From NCBI RefSeq assembly GCF_001308015.1, contig NZ_LGYH01000006.1, positions 62,001-126,000 on the forward strand: a DNA stretch of 64,000 nucleotides, in the 5' to 3' direction. The position numbers and the translations under genes are program-made. The notes under the pieces were generated by a model. It worked only from the letters and a program-made list of their open reading frames with translations, had not been told where the DNA came from and did not search any database. The DNA is from Neisseria sp. 83E34 (GTDB lineage Bacteria > Pseudomonadota > Gammaproteobacteria > Burkholderiales > Neisseriaceae). The stretch's first letter is position 1; each line of letters opens with the position of its first letter. Shown here piece by piece: positions 41,140-52,615 of the stretch.

Positions 41140-42315
41140 TTATTTATTCGCTTTAAACTGCTGCCACAAACGGGTTTGCAGTTTCACACCTTGCGGAGAT
41201 TTCGGCAACACCACAAAGCTCTTAGCTTTAACCTGCTCACTTGGGAAAATCGAATTATCTCCGGAGAATTCTTTTTCCATCAACTCACGCGCAGGTTTGC
41301 TGGCCGGAGCATAAGTGACAAAATTACCGTTTTTCGCCGCCACTTTCGGATCAAGCGTGTAGTTGATGTATTTATGAGCATTGGCTACGTTTTCAGCACC
41401 TTTCGGAATCATAAACGAATCGATCCAGATACCCACACCTGTTTGAGGCGTCAGCACCTCCAGGTTCACGCCATTACCCGCTTCTTTAGCACGGTTTTTA
41501 GCAATGTTCAAATCGCCGCCATAACCGATTGCCACACATAAATCGCCGCCCGCCATATCATTGATATAGCCGGACGAACTGAAGCGTTTGATGTCGCCGC
41601 GCACTTTCTTCATCATCTCGGTAGCAGCTTGCAAATCTTCTTCCTTCTCACTATTCGGATCTTTACCCAAGTAATTCAAGGCGAGCGGATATTGCTCGGT
41701 CGGGCTGTCAAGAAAGTTGATGCCGCAAGATTTCAGCTTAGAGGTATATTCAGGATTAAACACCAAATCCCACTCGTTTTCAGGCAACTTATCCGTTCCC
41801 AAAACTTTGGCAACTTTATCTTTATTGATTGCCAGCGTATTGATACCCCAAAAATAAGGTACGGCATATTTATTGCCGGGGTCAACTTTCGCCATCATGG
41901 TCAACAATTCGGGATCGATATTGTTGTAATTGGAAATCAAGCTCTTATCAATCGGCTGATAAGCGCCGGCTTTAATTTGACGGCCTACATTGGCAATCGA
42001 AGGCGCCACCAAATCATAACCTGATTTACCGGTAAGCACTTTGGCTTCCAGCGTTTCATTGCTGTCGTAAACGTCATAGCGCACTTTTACGCCATTGGCT
42101 TTTTCAAATCCTGTTACAGTTTCCGGATCAACATAATCCGACCAGTTGTAAATATTCAGCTTGCCCGTAGCGGAAGGTGCCGCCGCTTGTTGTTCGGTAC
42201 TTGCTGCACGGTTTTCTGAGCCACTTGCTTTTTGACCGTCTTGCGTGTTGCCGGAGCCACCGCATGCCGCCAAAAACAAGCCTGCAAGAGCAGAAACCAA
42301 CAGAGTTTTTTTCAT
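41140..42315 (-). CDS. Spermidine/putrescine-binding lipoprotein (PotD/PotF type)
   Basis: Substrate-binding component of a polyamine ABC transporter. 391 residues: lipoprotein signal MKKTLLVSALAGLFLAAC, a short disordered linker (20-50), then the binding fold starting GKLNIYNWSDYVDPETVTGF, with DLVAPSIANVGRQI and YAVPYFWGINTLAINKDKV. The ATG at 42315 has AAGGA upstream. No permease or ATPase genes are adjacent. The 362 bp upstream gap holds only a DUS (42614). Confidence 0.9.
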   Translation of the reverse strand: MKKTLLVSALAGLFLAACGGSGNTQDGQKASGSENRAASTEQQAAAPSATGKLNIYNWSDYVDPETVTGFEKANGVKVRYDVYDSNETLEAKVLTGKSGYDLVAPSIANVGRQIKAGAYQPIDKSLISNYNNIDPELLTMMAKVDPGNKYAVPYFWGINTLAINKDKVAKVLGTDKLPENEWDLVFNPEYTSKLKSCGINFLDSPTEQYPLALNYLGKDPNSEKEEDLQAATEMMKKVRGDIKRFSSSGYINDMAGGDLCVAIGYGGDLNIAKNRAKEAGNGVNLEVLTPQTGVGIWIDSFMIPKGAENVANAHKYINYTLDPKVAAKNGNFVTYAPASKPARELMEKEFSGDNSIFPSEQVKAKSFVVLPKSPQGVKLQTRLWQQFKANK

Positions 42316-42677
42316 TAGTTTGTCCTTACATAGAAATAAACAAAAAAACATTCCCAAAAGTGCATCGCCTTATATCGCCTTCGCGTTTAAGGGCGCATAC
42401 AACAAGAGTGGCCGGCCGTCAGTTTGATCAATACGCAAGCATGAATTCGACTACACGGCGGTTGGAGGCAATTAAACGGCAAAACCTTTATCAATGCAAG
42501 CAAGAACAGCACAAATATCAACATTTTTTAACGCTTGTCGCATAAAAAGCAGGAAAACATTTTATTCAACCATCATTAGAGATCCCAAAGCAATCCGATT
42601 CAGCCCAAGCCTTTTCAGACAGGCATATATATGGGAAAATCGCAGGGTTAATTTTTATTTATGATAAGGGCGACACT

Positions 42678-43202
42678 ATGTTGGACCGAGAAGGATATCG
42701 CCCCAATGTCGGCATCATCTTAATCAACGACCGCAACGAAGTATTCTGGGGAAAACGGGTTCGAGAACATTCCTGGCAATTCCCCCAAGGCGGCATCAAG
42801 CCCGGAGAAAGCCCGGAAACCGCCATGTACCGCGAGCTGCTGGAAGAAGTCGGCCTTTTGCCGCACCATGTCAGAATCCTGGGCCGCACGCGCGACTGGC
42901 TGCGCTATGATGTGCCTACCCATTGGGTGCGCCGCGAATGGCGCGGCTCTTACCGCGGGCAGAAGCAAATCTGGTATTTGTTGAAACTGATCGGCCGCGA
43001 AAGCGATGTGCATTTACGCGCAACCAGCCATCCTGAATTTGACGGCTGGCGGTGGCACGAATACTGGGCACCGATAGAAGAAGTAATTGATTTCAAAAGA
43101 GATGTTTACCAAGGCGCATTAAGCGAACTTTCCCGATTCCTGAGAAATTTGGAAAGCTTGGAAGATTTCAACATCCGCCAGCGTTTGCTTCAGGAAAAAT
43201 AA
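42678..43202 (+). CDS. rppH: RNA pyrophosphohydrolase
   Basis: Removes pyrophosphate from mRNA 5' ends to start decay. 174 residues with the Nudix box [20 protein letters not shown] followed by VGLL. The start [20 protein letters not shown] is characteristic of RppH. Confidence 0.95.
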   Translation: MLDREGYRPNVGIILINDRNEVFWGKRVREHSWQFPQGGIKPGESPETAMYRELLEEVGLLPHHVRILGRTRDWLRYDVPTHWVRREWRGSYRGQKQIWYLLKLIGRESDVHLRATSHPEFDGWRWHEYWAPIEEVIDFKRDVYQGALSELSRFLRNLESLEDFNIRQRLLQEK

Positions 43203-43226
43203 ATCATTAAGCACATTGGATAAGTA

Positions 43227-43261
43227 AATGCCTGTCTGAAATATGGTTTCAGACAGGCATT
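43227..43261. terminator. DUS-pair hairpin after rppH
   Basis: Inverted DUS at 43229 and 43248 with a 7-base loop, after rppH and before the 3' end of gyrA. Confidence 0.72.
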
Positions 43262-43438
43262 GTGTTTTTTGACCGTGTTTGGGTTTGGATATAGTTGTGA
43301 AATTGGTTCAGGCCCAAAATCAAGGATATTTAAACTTTCAATCTGCTCGTGTAATTGCAGCAGTTAAGTTAGATAGCCAAACCGCAAACGAATATTGACG
43401 GCTTGGCTACCAACAAACCTTTCAGACAGGCATCAACA

Positions 43439-46222
43439 TTACTCAGCTTCACCATCACCATCATTGCTTTGAGATGCTTCGTTTTCCACAGCTTGTGCTT
43501 CCAATTCAGCCGCTTCGTCCTCCAAACCCTCTTCTTCCGGCTCTTCTGCCACGCGCTCCAAGCTCACCAGTGTTTCGCCTTCATCCAGGTTAATCAGCCT
43601 TACGCCCGCTGCTGCCCGGCCGGTTTCGCGAATTTGGTCGACTTTGGTGCGGATAAGCACGCCGCCGCTGGTAATCAGCATCAAATCATCTGTTTGGGCA
43701 ACCAATGTTGCAGCCACCAATTCCCCGTTGCGTTCGCCGGTATTGATGGCAATATTGCCTTGCCCGCCTTTGCCTTTGCGGCTGTAGTCCGCAATCGGCG
43801 TGCGTTTGCCGTAGCCGTTTTCAGTTGCCGTCAACACTTGGAGCGTTTCATCCTGCTCACACTCGGGAGAAAATGTAATCAGGCTGACGATGCGGCCTTC
43901 TGAAGGCAAGCGCATGCCTCGCAAACCGCCGCTGCCGCGTCCGGACGGACGGACACCGTTGCCTTTTAGCGCGGAAGTATCACTGTTTTCTTCGCCCTCA
44001 TGTTCCATCATGCCGTCTGAATCTTCATTTTCCACCTCGTCGGCATCACCGTTACGTTCATAATATTCATTGAAGCGGATCGCTTTGCCCAAGTTCGAGA
44101 ACAACATGATGTCGCTGGTGCCCGAAGTTCTGGCCACGCCCACCAGTGAATCGCCTTCTTTTAAAGCAATGGCTTTAATGCCTTGCGCCCGCACGTTTTT
44201 AAATGCGGATAATTGCACTTTTTTCACCATGCCTTGCGCAGTGGCAAAAAAAACATATTCGTCCTCAGGGAATTCGCGCACAGCCAAAATCGCGCTGACT
44301 TTTTCACCTTCGTCCAATTGAATCACATTGTTAATCGGACGTCCGCGGCTGTTGCGCCCGCCTTCTGGTAATTTATACACTTTAATCCAGTGGCATTTAC
44401 CAAAGTTGGTAAAACACATCAGATAATCGTGCGTATTGGCCACGAATAAGGTTTCGATAAAGTCTTCGTCTTTGGTTGCCGCTGCCTGTTTGCCGCGCCC
44501 GCCGCGTCGCTGCGCTTGGTAATCGGTGGTCGGCTGGGTTTTGATGTAGCCGCCGTGAGTAAGTGTTACCACCATTTCACGCGGCGGAATCAGGTCTTCA
44601 TCGGCAATGTCGCCGCCAAACGGATTGATTTCGCTGCGGCGTTCGTCGCCGAAGTTGGTTTTGATTTCTTCCAACTCTTCATGAATGATTTGGGTAATGC
44701 GCTCAGGCTTCGCTAAAATATCTAAGTAATCAATAATCTGCGCCATAATGGTTTTGTAATCATTGACGATGGTGTCTTGATCAAGGCCGGTCAGATTACG
44801 CAGACTCATACGCAAAATGGCATCAGCTTGTATGTCGCTCAGGAAATAGCCGCCATTCTGCAAGCCCAATCCGGCAGGCAAACCTTCCGGGCGGGCCATC
44901 TGCATATCCAAATCGGTACGCGACAGCATTTCACCCACCAAACCTGATTGCCACGGACGTGACAGCAGTTTTTCTTTCGCCTCGGGCGCATCTGCCGATT
45001 CTTTGATGAGTTGGATCATTTCATCAATATTCGATAAGGCTACGGCTTTACCTTCGGCAATATGGCCTTCATGGCGCGCTTTTTTCAAGCGGAACAGGGT
45101 TCTGCGGGTAACGACTTCCCGGCGGTGGCGCAGAAACTCGCTTAAGATTTGTTTCAAATTGAGCAGACGCGGCTGGCCGTCGACTAAGGCCACCATATTG
45201 ATGCCGAAGCTGTCTTGCAGCTGGGTGAGTTTGTAGAGCTGGTTCAACACCACTTCGGCGTTTTCGTTGCGTTTCAGTTCGATCACAACGCGCATACCCG
45301 ATTTATCGGATTCGTCGCGCAAGTCGGAAATGCCTTCCAACACTTTATCGCGCACCAGTTCGCCGATTTTTTCCACCAGCTTGGCTTTGTTTACCTGATA
45401 GGGAATTTCGTCGATGATAATGGCTTCCCGCTCGCCGTGTTTACCGATCGGTTCAATATGGGTTTTACCGCGCATTACCACGCGGCCACGGCCGGTTTTG
45501 TAACCTTCGCGCACGCCGCTTAGGCCGTAAATTGTGGCGCCCGTTGGAAAATCGGGCGCTTTGATAATGCTGATTAATTCATCAATATCGGTTTCGGAAT
45601 CAGCCAACAATTTCAGACAGGCATCAACGGTGTCGGTCAGGTTGTGCGGCGGGATATTCGTTGCCATCCCTACGGCAATACCGGAAGAACCGTTTACCAG
45701 CAAAACAGGCAGGCGGGTAGGCAAAACCAAAGGTTCGCTCTCGCTGCCGTCGTAGTTCGGACCGAAGTTAACGGTTTCTTCCTCAATATCGGCCAGTATT
45801 TCATGCGAGATTTTCGCCATGCGGATTTCGGTATAACGCATCGCGGCTGCACCGTCTCCATCCACCGAACCGAAGTTGCCCTGACCATCGACCAGTACAT
45901 AACGCATCGAAAAATCTTGCGCCATACGCACGATGGTATCGTACACAGCGCTGTCGCCGTGCGGGTGATATTTACCGATTACGTCGCCGACGATACGGGC
46001 AGACTTTTTATATGCACTGTTCCAATTATTTTTCAGCTCGTGCATGGCATACAGCACACGGCGGTGGACAGGCTTCAGGCCGTCGCGCACATCTGGCAGC
46101 GCACGCCCCACAATCACGCTCATGGCGTAATCGAGGTAACTGCGGCGCATTTCTTCTTCTAGGCTGACGGGGATGGTTTCTTTGGCAAAATGATGGTCGT
46201 TGCGTGTGGTTGCGTCGGTCAT
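43439..46222 (-). CDS. gyrA: DNA gyrase subunit A
   Basis: A 927-residue type IIA topoisomerase subunit. The catalytic tyrosine is in [13 protein letters not shown] (Tyr130). The quinolone-determining region [19 protein letters not shown] has Ser91 and Asp95, the residues of susceptible neisserial enzymes. The C-terminal beta-pinwheel has the GyrA box (QRRGGRGK) and an acidic insertion (about 735-755) plus an acidic tail. An in-frame DUS at 45612 encodes DACLKL. Confidence 0.97.
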   Translation of the reverse strand: MTDATTRNDHHFAKETIPVSLEEEMRRSYLDYAMSVIVGRALPDVRDGLKPVHRRVLYAMHELKNNWNSAYKKSARIVGDVIGKYHPHGDSAVYDTIVRMAQDFSMRYVLVDGQGNFGSVDGDGAAAMRYTEIRMAKISHEILADIEEETVNFGPNYDGSESEPLVLPTRLPVLLVNGSSGIAVGMATNIPPHNLTDTVDACLKLLADSETDIDELISIIKAPDFPTGATIYGLSGVREGYKTGRGRVVMRGKTHIEPIGKHGEREAIIIDEIPYQVNKAKLVEKIGELVRDKVLEGISDLRDESDKSGMRVVIELKRNENAEVVLNQLYKLTQLQDSFGINMVALVDGQPRLLNLKQILSEFLRHRREVVTRRTLFRLKKARHEGHIAEGKAVALSNIDEMIQLIKESADAPEAKEKLLSRPWQSGLVGEMLSRTDLDMQMARPEGLPAGLGLQNGGYFLSDIQADAILRMSLRNLTGLDQDTIVNDYKTIMAQIIDYLDILAKPERITQIIHEELEEIKTNFGDERRSEINPFGGDIADEDLIPPREMVVTLTHGGYIKTQPTTDYQAQRRGGRGKQAAATKDEDFIETLFVANTHDYLMCFTNFGKCHWIKVYKLPEGGRNSRGRPINNVIQLDEGEKVSAILAVREFPEDEYVFFATAQGMVKKVQLSAFKNVRAQGIKAIALKEGDSLVGVARTSGTSDIMLFSNLGKAIRFNEYYERNGDADEVENEDSDGMMEHEGEENSDTSALKGNGVRPSGRGSGGLRGMRLPSEGRIVSLITFSPECEQDETLQVLTATENGYGKRTPIADYSRKGKGGQGNIAINTGERNGELVAATLVAQTDDLMLITSGGVLIRTKVDQIRETGRAAAGVRLINLDEGETLVSLERVAEEPEEEGLEDEAAELEAQAVENEASQSNDGDGEAE

Positions 46223-46376
46223 GGTAAGTCTGACAATTAATCGAGAAAAATTATTCGAATTTTAGCATAAACCGAGAATAAAATCTTCTTCGCCTTCATG
46301 CTTTCAGGCAGGCTTTCCAACAGGCAGATTTTTTATTCCGAAACGATAAAAATCGATATATCGGGGGTTTCAAAGC

Positions 46377-46422
46377 TTACCCACAAAAGCTGTGGATAAT
46401 TTTGTGGACTACTTGTGGGATT
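46377..46422. promoter_or_regulatory. DnaA box cluster in the gyrA-earP gap
   Basis: A perfect DnaA box TGTGGATAA (46391-46399), with near matches TTACCCACA (46377), TGTGGACTA (46403) and TGTGGGATT (46414). A second perfect box lies at 46581-46589. About 150 bp of very AT-rich sequence lies between. The 451 bp gap holds no gene. Confidence 0.5.
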
Positions 46423-46614
46423 TTTACATTTTCCCCGATAAATCAGGTATCGCACCAAGCCTGATTAAAAATTAGTCAATTTGATAAAATATATATTTTT
46501 CAAAAACTTAAAATGATTTTCAGCTTGTCAATACTCTAAATTAAATTTTTTCTTAGCGTTTGGTAAAACTATTTTGTCAATGTGGATAAGCAAAATTTTT
46601 TTTGCATTTAACGC

Positions 46615-46642
46615 TTGACAAACACCCAAAGCAGCGTAAAAC
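46615..46642 (+). promoter_or_regulatory. Probable earP promoter
   Basis: TTGACA at 46615-46620, a 16-base spacer and TAAAAC at 46637-46642, 32 bp before the earP start. Confidence 0.5.
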
Positions 46643-46673
46643 CTTATCACTCAAAGGTTAACCCATTATCATC

Positions 46674-47834
46674 ATGCAAATTGAAAAAAAATCCCCTGTA
46701 TGCTGGCTGTTTTGCACAGTCATCGACAACCTTGGCGACATCGGCGTAAGCTGGCGTTTAGCGCAGATTTTAAGTAGAGAATCCGGCATCAGCGTGCACC
46801 TTTGGCTGGACGATATCCATGCCCTGCGCACACTGTGCCCCAACCTTCCCGATGCATTGCCATGCAATTATCAGGGGATCTCTCTATATCCGTGGCAACC
46901 CGGCAAAAATGCAGAGCATTTGGATAAGGCGCCTCCGCCTGATTTGGTCATCGAAACATTCGCCTGCGATTTGCCGGAAAACGTATTAAATGCCATACGA
47001 ACACGGCAAGCACTTTGGTTAAACTGGGAATACCTGAGCGCGGAATCCTGGGCCGAGGCAATGCATGGCAAACCCTCGCCTCAGACCGACGGACAACAAA
47101 AGTATTTTTGGCTGATGGGCTTTACCGAACGCAGCGGCGGATTATTGCGCGAAAAAAACTATGCAGAGCTGGTTCAATATCAAGCAGAAGATTTCCGCAA
47201 ATCCTTATGCCTGTCTGAAAAAACAGCACCTGAATGGCTGCTGTTCGGTTACGAAAGCCCGGTTTGGTCGCAGTGGTTACACACTTGGCAGCAAAGCAAA
47301 TATCCTATAACACTGCTGCTGGCAGGCAAACAAGTGATTCAAAGTTTGCAACGTTCGGGCGCCTTACCCGCCGAAGCCCTACAACGCAATGGCGATATTT
47401 TTCAGACAGGCACGGTTAAGCTCGTGCGCATCCCCTTCATACCGCAAAGCGACTTCGACAAATTACTGCATCTGTGCGACGGCGCAATTGTGCGCGGTGA
47501 AGACAGTTTTATCCGCGCCCAATTCGCCGCCAAACCTTTTTTCTGGTTCATTTACCCGCAAGAAGAAAACGCCCATATCGAAAAACTGCACGCCTTTTGG
47601 CACAAAGCCGCAGCAGACTGGCCGGAGCCCTTAAAGCAGGCCCACCAAAGCCTTTCCGACGAACTCAACGGCGCAAACGTGCTCAGCGCAGAAGTACGGC
47701 AGGCAGCATGGCAAACCCTCATAAGCAACCTACCGACTTGGCAGAAGCAAGCAGAAAAGTGGCGCGATTATCTGTTCACGCAACACAGCGCAACAGAAAA
47801 GTTGAATATTTTCATTAATTTACACAACACATAA
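46674..47834 (+). CDS. earP: EF-P arginine rhamnosyltransferase
   Basis: Transfers rhamnose from dTDP-rhamnose to Arg32 of EF-P. 386 residues with a GT-B fold. Motifs are VIDNLGDIGVSWRLAQIL (catalytic Asp region, residues 16-33), LWLNWEYLSAESW and the nucleotide-binding RGEDSFIRAQFAAKPFFW followed by YPQEENAH. The partner efp is the next gene. Two DUS-derived in-frame segments occur (47208 CLSEK, 47401 FQTG). Confidence 0.93.
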   Translation: MQIEKKSPVCWLFCTVIDNLGDIGVSWRLAQILSRESGISVHLWLDDIHALRTLCPNLPDALPCNYQGISLYPWQPGKNAEHLDKAPPPDLVIETFACDLPENVLNAIRTRQALWLNWEYLSAESWAEAMHGKPSPQTDGQQKYFWLMGFTERSGGLLREKNYAELVQYQAEDFRKSLCLSEKTAPEWLLFGYESPVWSQWLHTWQQSKYPITLLLAGKQVIQSLQRSGALPAEALQRNGDIFQTGTVKLVRIPFIPQSDFDKLLHLCDGAIVRGEDSFIRAQFAAKPFFWFIYPQEENAHIEKLHAFWHKAAADWPEPLKQAHQSLSDELNGANVLSAEVRQAAWQTLISNLPTWQKQAEKWRDYLFTQHSATEKLNIFINLHNT

Positions 47835-47937
47835 CCGGCAAATCATATTTCAAATACACGCAAAAGCACCGGCGGCACAAATGTTACGGCAAGGTACAAC
47901 AACACCGCACCGGCAATAAAATTGGCCGGCTATAAAA

Positions 47938-47967
47938 TTGCCAAATCCTAAAAAAATAGGCTAAAAT
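47938..47967 (+). promoter_or_regulatory. Probable efp promoter
   Basis: TTGCCA at 47938-47943, an 18-base spacer and TAAAAT at 47962-47967, 41 bp before the efp start. Confidence 0.5.
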
Positions 47968-48008
47968 AGCACGTTATTTTATTTCAATTGTTAAGTGAGA
48001 ATCATCCG

Positions 48009-48569
48009 ATGAAAACCGCTCAAGAACTGCGCGCCGGCAACGTATTTATGGTAGGCAACGACCCGATGGTTGTGCAAAAAACCGAATACATCAAAGGCGG
48101 CCGCTCCTCTGCCAAAGTGAGCATGAAACTGAAAAACCTGCTTACCGGCGCCGCTACCGAAACCATTTATAAAGCCGACGACAAATTCGACGTAGTGGTT
48201 TTGGCACGCAAAAACTGCACATACAGCTACTTTGCCGACCCTATGTATGTATTCATGGACGAAGAATTCAACCAATACGAAGTTGAAGCCGAAAACATCG
48301 GCGACAACCTGAAATTCATCGTTGACGGCATGGAAGACGTGTGTGAAGTAACCTTCTACGAAGGCAGCCCGATTTCCGTAGAATTGCCTACCATCATCGT
48401 ACGCGAAGTGGAATACACCGAGCCTGCTGTTAAAGGCGACACCTCCGGCAAAGTGATGAAAACCGCGCGTTTGGTTGGCGGCACTGAAATCCAAGTGATG
48501 TCTTACGTTGAAAACGGCGACAAAGTGGAAATCGACACCCGCACCGGTGAATTCCGCAAACGCGCTTAA
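48009..48569 (+). CDS. efp: Elongation factor P, arginine type
   Basis: Relieves ribosome stalling at proline runs. 186 residues in three beta domains. The modified loop is KGGRSSAK with Arg at position 32 when counted from the ATG at 48009, which fits rhamnosylation by the adjacent EarP. An upstream in-frame start at 47988 would shift this numbering and is rejected. Confidence 0.96.
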   Translation: MKTAQELRAGNVFMVGNDPMVVQKTEYIKGGRSSAKVSMKLKNLLTGAATETIYKADDKFDVVVLARKNCTYSYFADPMYVFMDEEFNQYEVEAENIGDNLKFIVDGMEDVCEVTFYEGSPISVELPTIIVREVEYTEPAVKGDTSGKVMKTARLVGGTEIQVMSYVENGDKVEIDTRTGEFRKRA

Positions 48570-48612
48570 TGCATGATTGCTTTGAGCGCCCGGTTTAGAT
48601 ACCGACATTCAA

Positions 48613-48644
48613 AATGCCTGTCTGAAACTTTTCAGACAGGCATT
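48613..48644. terminator. DUS-pair hairpin, convergent efp and acetyltransferase
   Basis: Inverted DUS at 48615 and 48631 with a 4-base gap. Confidence 0.75.
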
Positions 48645-48671
48645 TTTATAATTGAATCAAGATATTTTGTT

Positions 48672-49250
48672 TCAGCTATCCAGCCGTTCTTCCAAACGCA
48701 CCTTGGCTTCAGGCCACTCTTCGCGAGTCATGCTGTACATTACGGTATCGCGAACGCTGCCGTCGCGACGGGTTTGAAAACCGCGCAATACGCCGTCTTT
48801 TTTCGCGCCCAGCCGCTCGATAGCCTGTTGCGAACGGGTATTGAGAATATCGGTGCGCCAGCCTACGGTGCGGCAGCCCAATGTTTCAAAAGCATGGCGC
48901 AGCAGCAGATATTTGCAGGTGGTGTTGGCACGGCTTCGCCAATAGCTTTGGGCATACCATGTATGGCCGATGTCGAGCCGGCTTGCGGGAATATTGATGT
49001 CGTGGTAGCTGGTGCTGCCGATAACTTGATGGTTGGTTTCCTCAATCACTGCGAAGGCTAAACGGTTGGGCATATTCAAAGCGGTTTGAATATAGTCGGC
49101 AACTTTCCCGGGCTCCGGCGCCGAGGCAAACACCAACCGCCACAATTCGCCATCTTCCGTCGCTTGACACAAGCCTTGCGCGTGTTGCATGCCCAATGGC
49201 TCCAAGCGGATGTGGTTAAAGCTGAGTGTGATAGGTTCGGGTGTGTTCAT
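48672..49250 (-). CDS. GNAT family N-acetyltransferase (RimJ/RimL-like)
   Basis: 192 residues with the RimJ/L-type GNAT pattern: ITLSFNHIRLEPLGMQHAQ, FAVIEETNHQVIGSTSYHDI, HTWYAQSYWRSRANTTCKYL (acetyl-CoA loop region) and LNTRSQQAIERLGAKKDGVL. The substrate is unknown; alarmone or protein N-terminal acetylation are possible for this group. Confidence 0.8.
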   Translation of the reverse strand: MNTPEPITLSFNHIRLEPLGMQHAQGLCQATEDGELWRLVFASAPEPGKVADYIQTALNMPNRLAFAVIEETNHQVIGSTSYHDINIPASRLDIGHTWYAQSYWRSRANTTCKYLLLRHAFETLGCRTVGWRTDILNTRSQQAIERLGAKKDGVLRGFQTRRDGSVRDTVMYSMTREEWPEAKVRLEERLDS

Positions 49251-49272
49251 TTATTGTTTATTTCTTAATGCG

Positions 49273-49307
49273 GATGCCTGTCTGAAACCATTTTTCAGAC
49301 AGGCATT
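49273..49307 (-). terminator. DUS-pair hairpin after the peroxiredoxin gene
   Basis: Inverted DUS at 49275 and 49294, between the peroxiredoxin stop and the acetyltransferase start. Confidence 0.7.
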
Positions 49308-49312
49308 TTTGT

Positions 49313-49747
49313 TTATTTGCTTACCGCTTCCAACACTTCCTGCGCGTGCCCTGCCACTTTCACTTTGCGCCATTCGTGCGCGATTTCGCCTTGCTTGTTC
49401 AACACAAACGTGCTGCGCTCTATGCCCAGCGATTCTTTGCCATAAAGCTTTTTCAATTTGATCACGTCAAACAGTTTGCACACGGTTTCGTCTTTGTCGC
49501 TCAGTAACTCAAACTGAAAACCTTGTTTGGCGCAGAAATTCTGGTGCGACTTCACGCCGTCGCGCGAAATGCCCACCACGGTATAGCCGAGCGCTTTGAA
49601 TTGATCGAGGCGGGCGTTGAAATCCAGCCCTTCGGTGGTGCAGCCGGGCGTGCTATCTTTCGGGTAGAAATACACAATCAGCGGCAGATGCTCGGCCGAC
49701 ACAAAGTCATTGCCGGAACTGGAAGGCAAGGTAAATTCGTATTTCAT
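49313..49747 (-). CDS. Peroxiredoxin, BCP/PrxQ family
   Basis: Thiol peroxidase, 144 residues. The peroxidatic Cys lies in YPKDSTPGCTTEGLDF. The usual BCP resolving Cys five residues later is replaced by Leu, so it would act as a 1-Cys enzyme or use another Cys (NFCAKQG, ETVCKLF). IERSTFVLNKQGEIAHEW is typical of the family. Confidence 0.88.
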   Translation of the reverse strand: MKYEFTLPSSSGNDFVSAEHLPLIVYFYPKDSTPGCTTEGLDFNARLDQFKALGYTVVGISRDGVKSHQNFCAKQGFQFELLSDKDETVCKLFDVIKLKKLYGKESLGIERSTFVLNKQGEIAHEWRKVKVAGHAQEVLEAVSK

Positions 49748-49882
49748 GTTTCATCCTTGGATGTGGTGATTTTTTAAGAATACCCGCTAAATATATCACA
49801 AGCGTGAAGTTGCAAATGAAAAACCCAACTTTCAGACAGGCTTGTATAATGCACTTAATCTGACTCGCATAAGGACGGCACA

Positions 49883-51160
49883 ATGGTTGTATTACACAGT
49901 TTGCTGGGCATGGCGGTATTGATTGCCATCGCCGTTTTATTATCCGCCAACCGCAGAGCCATCAATATCCGCACGGTGGCGGGCGCGTTTCTGATTCAGG
50001 TGGCATTGGGCGCGCTGGTGCTTTATGTGCCGCAAGGGCGAGATATGTTGGGCGAAGCTTCCAAAACCATTAGCAATGTAATCGCTTATGGCAACAATGG
50101 CGTGGATTTTCTGTTTGGCGGCTTGGTGTCTGAAAAAATGTTTGAGGTGTTCGGCGGCGGCGGTTTTGTGTTTGCCTTGCGCGTGTTGCCGATGATTGTG
50201 TTTTTCTCATCATTGATGGCCGTGTTGTACTACATCGGTGTGATGCAGCTGCTCATTAAGGTAATCGGCGGCTTTCTGCAAAAAGTGCTGGGCACGTCCA
50301 AAGCAGAATCGATGTCGGCGGCGGCCAATATTTTTGTGGGTCAGACCGAAGCGCCGCTGGTGGTGCGCCCGTATATCCGCAGAATGACCGAGTCGGAGCT
50401 ATTTGCCGTGATGAGCGGCGGTTTGGCTTCGGTGGCGGGTTCGGTGCTGGCCGGCTATGTGCAGATGGGCGTACCGCTGCCTTACCTGATTGCCGCTTCG
50501 TTTATGGCTGCACCGGGCGGCTTGCTGTTTGCCAAGCTTTTGGTGCCGGAAACAGAACAAACGCAAAATGACGCGGAGATATTGGTGGCAGACGAAGAGG
50601 AAAAACCCGCCAATGTAATCGACGCAGCAGCCAGCGGCGCGGTTACCGGCGCTCAGATTGCCATTGCGGTAGGCGCTTCGCTGCTGGCTTTCGTGGCATT
50701 AATTGCGATGATCAACGGTATTATAGGCGGCGTTGGAGGCTGGTTCGGCCACGGCGGTTTGACGTTGCAGGCGATTTTGGGCTGGCTGTTCTCGCCGCTG
50801 GCTTGGGTAATCGGTGTGCCGTGGAGCGAGGCGGGAATTGCCGGCTCTCTCATCGGGCAGAAAGTGGTGATTAACGAATTTGTGGCTTATTCCGAATTTG
50901 TGAAATATTTGAAACCGGAAGCCGCCGTGCAACTGAGCGACACCACCAAAGCGATTATTTCTTTTGCCTTGTGCGGCTTTGCCAATTTGGGTTCGATTGC
51001 GGTATTGGTCGGCGGCCTGAGCATTATGGCGCCCAAACGCCGCAAAGATGTGGCGAGGCTGGGCATTAAAGCAGTGGTTGCCGGCTCTCTGTCCAATCTG
51101 ATGAGCGCCGTGATTGCGGGTTTGTTTATCGGCTTGTCGGGTGCATCGGTGCTCGGCTGA
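49883..51160 (+). CDS. nupC: Concentrative nucleoside transporter, NupC family
   Basis: A 425-residue inner membrane protein with the CNT architecture: three N-terminal helices, gate domain, and conserved [13 protein letters not shown] and SEFVKYL..EAAVQL regions. Couples nucleoside uptake to ions. The NupC name is by family; the exact nucleoside range is unknown. A TATAAT-like box lies near 49846. Confidence 0.87.
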   Translation: MVVLHSLLGMAVLIAIAVLLSANRRAINIRTVAGAFLIQVALGALVLYVPQGRDMLGEASKTISNVIAYGNNGVDFLFGGLVSEKMFEVFGGGGFVFALRVLPMIVFFSSLMAVLYYIGVMQLLIKVIGGFLQKVLGTSKAESMSAAANIFVGQTEAPLVVRPYIRRMTESELFAVMSGGLASVAGSVLAGYVQMGVPLPYLIAASFMAAPGGLLFAKLLVPETEQTQNDAEILVADEEEKPANVIDAAASGAVTGAQIAIAVGASLLAFVALIAMINGIIGGVGGWFGHGGLTLQAILGWLFSPLAWVIGVPWSEAGIAGSLIGQKVVINEFVAYSEFVKYLKPEAAVQLSDTTKAIISFALCGFANLGSIAVLVGGLSIMAPKRRKDVARLGIKAVVAGSLSNLMSAVIAGLFIGLSGASVLG

Positions 51161-51171
51161 TGCGGCAATCT

Positions 51172-51205
51172 GATGCCTGTCTGAATCGGATTTCAGACAG
51201 GCATT
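51172..51205 (+). terminator. DUS-pair hairpin after the nucleoside transporter
   Basis: Inverted DUS at 51174 and 51192, 12 bp after the stop. Confidence 0.72.
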
Positions 51206-51221
51206 TTTAACCGCTCCGCGA

Positions 51222-52189
<968 letters not shown>

Positions 52190-52196
52190 CAATCAA

Positions 52197-52231
52197 AATG
52201 CCTGTCTGAAAAATGTTTTCAGACAGGCATT
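52197..52231 (+). terminator. DUS-pair hairpin after hemF
   Basis: Inverted DUS at 52199 and 52218 with a 3-7 base loop. Confidence 0.75.
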
Positions 52232-52242
52232 GTTAATTTAAC

Positions 52243-52325
52243 CTAAAGTGAATCAACCTAAAAATCGAACGCCTGTCATACTCGGATTTGACTCGAATAT
52301 CTAACTTTGCGCCGATTATGACTAA
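52243..52325. repeat. MITE-like element, truncated copy R3
   Basis: The left end AAAGTGAATCAACCTAAAAA and part of the core (TGTCATACTCGGATTTGACT) match copy R2, but the right half is missing or eroded. It starts just after a DUS hairpin. Confidence 0.55.
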
Positions 52326-52349
52326 ATAATCCGGTTACTCTTTCAGTTC

Positions 52350-52575
52350 CCCATTATTGCAGATTGCGCTTCATGGCCGCGCGGCCACTTACTTTCTTTG
52401 CTTCGCCAAAGAAAGTAAGCAAAGAAAAGCGACCGCGGTTGCCGGTTTGCTACGCAAACTGCCCTCACTACGCGTGCTTTTCGGGGCGGCCGCTAGTCGC
52501 TACGCTCCGGGAGCGGCCTTACTCCCCCGAAAATCCCGCTCCGTTCGGCGGCGCCAGCGGACAAGCCGTTGTAAC
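52350..52575. repeat. GC-rich palindromic intergenic element
   Basis: It contains a perfect 13 bp inverted repeat (CTTACTTTCTTTG at 52388-52400 and its complement at 52407-52419, 6-base loop), then GC-rich sequence with repeated short motifs. Composition differs from the flanks. Short ORFs across it look non-genic. It lies between copies R3 and R4. Confidence 0.5.
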
Positions 52576-52615
52576 AAAGGTTACTGAAACCCAAGATATT
52601 CAGAACGGATGCTTG

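Noticed and set aside
42177-42545. Open frame of 122 codons upstream of rppH
   Set aside because: It overlaps the polyamine-binding protein gene in antisense and has no family resemblance or ribosome binding site.
43297-43398. GTG-started 33-residue frame between rppH and gyrA (contains YLNFQSARVIAAVK)
   Set aside because: The composition looks protein-like and might be a gene remnant, but it has no ribosome binding site and I recognise no family, so it was not called.
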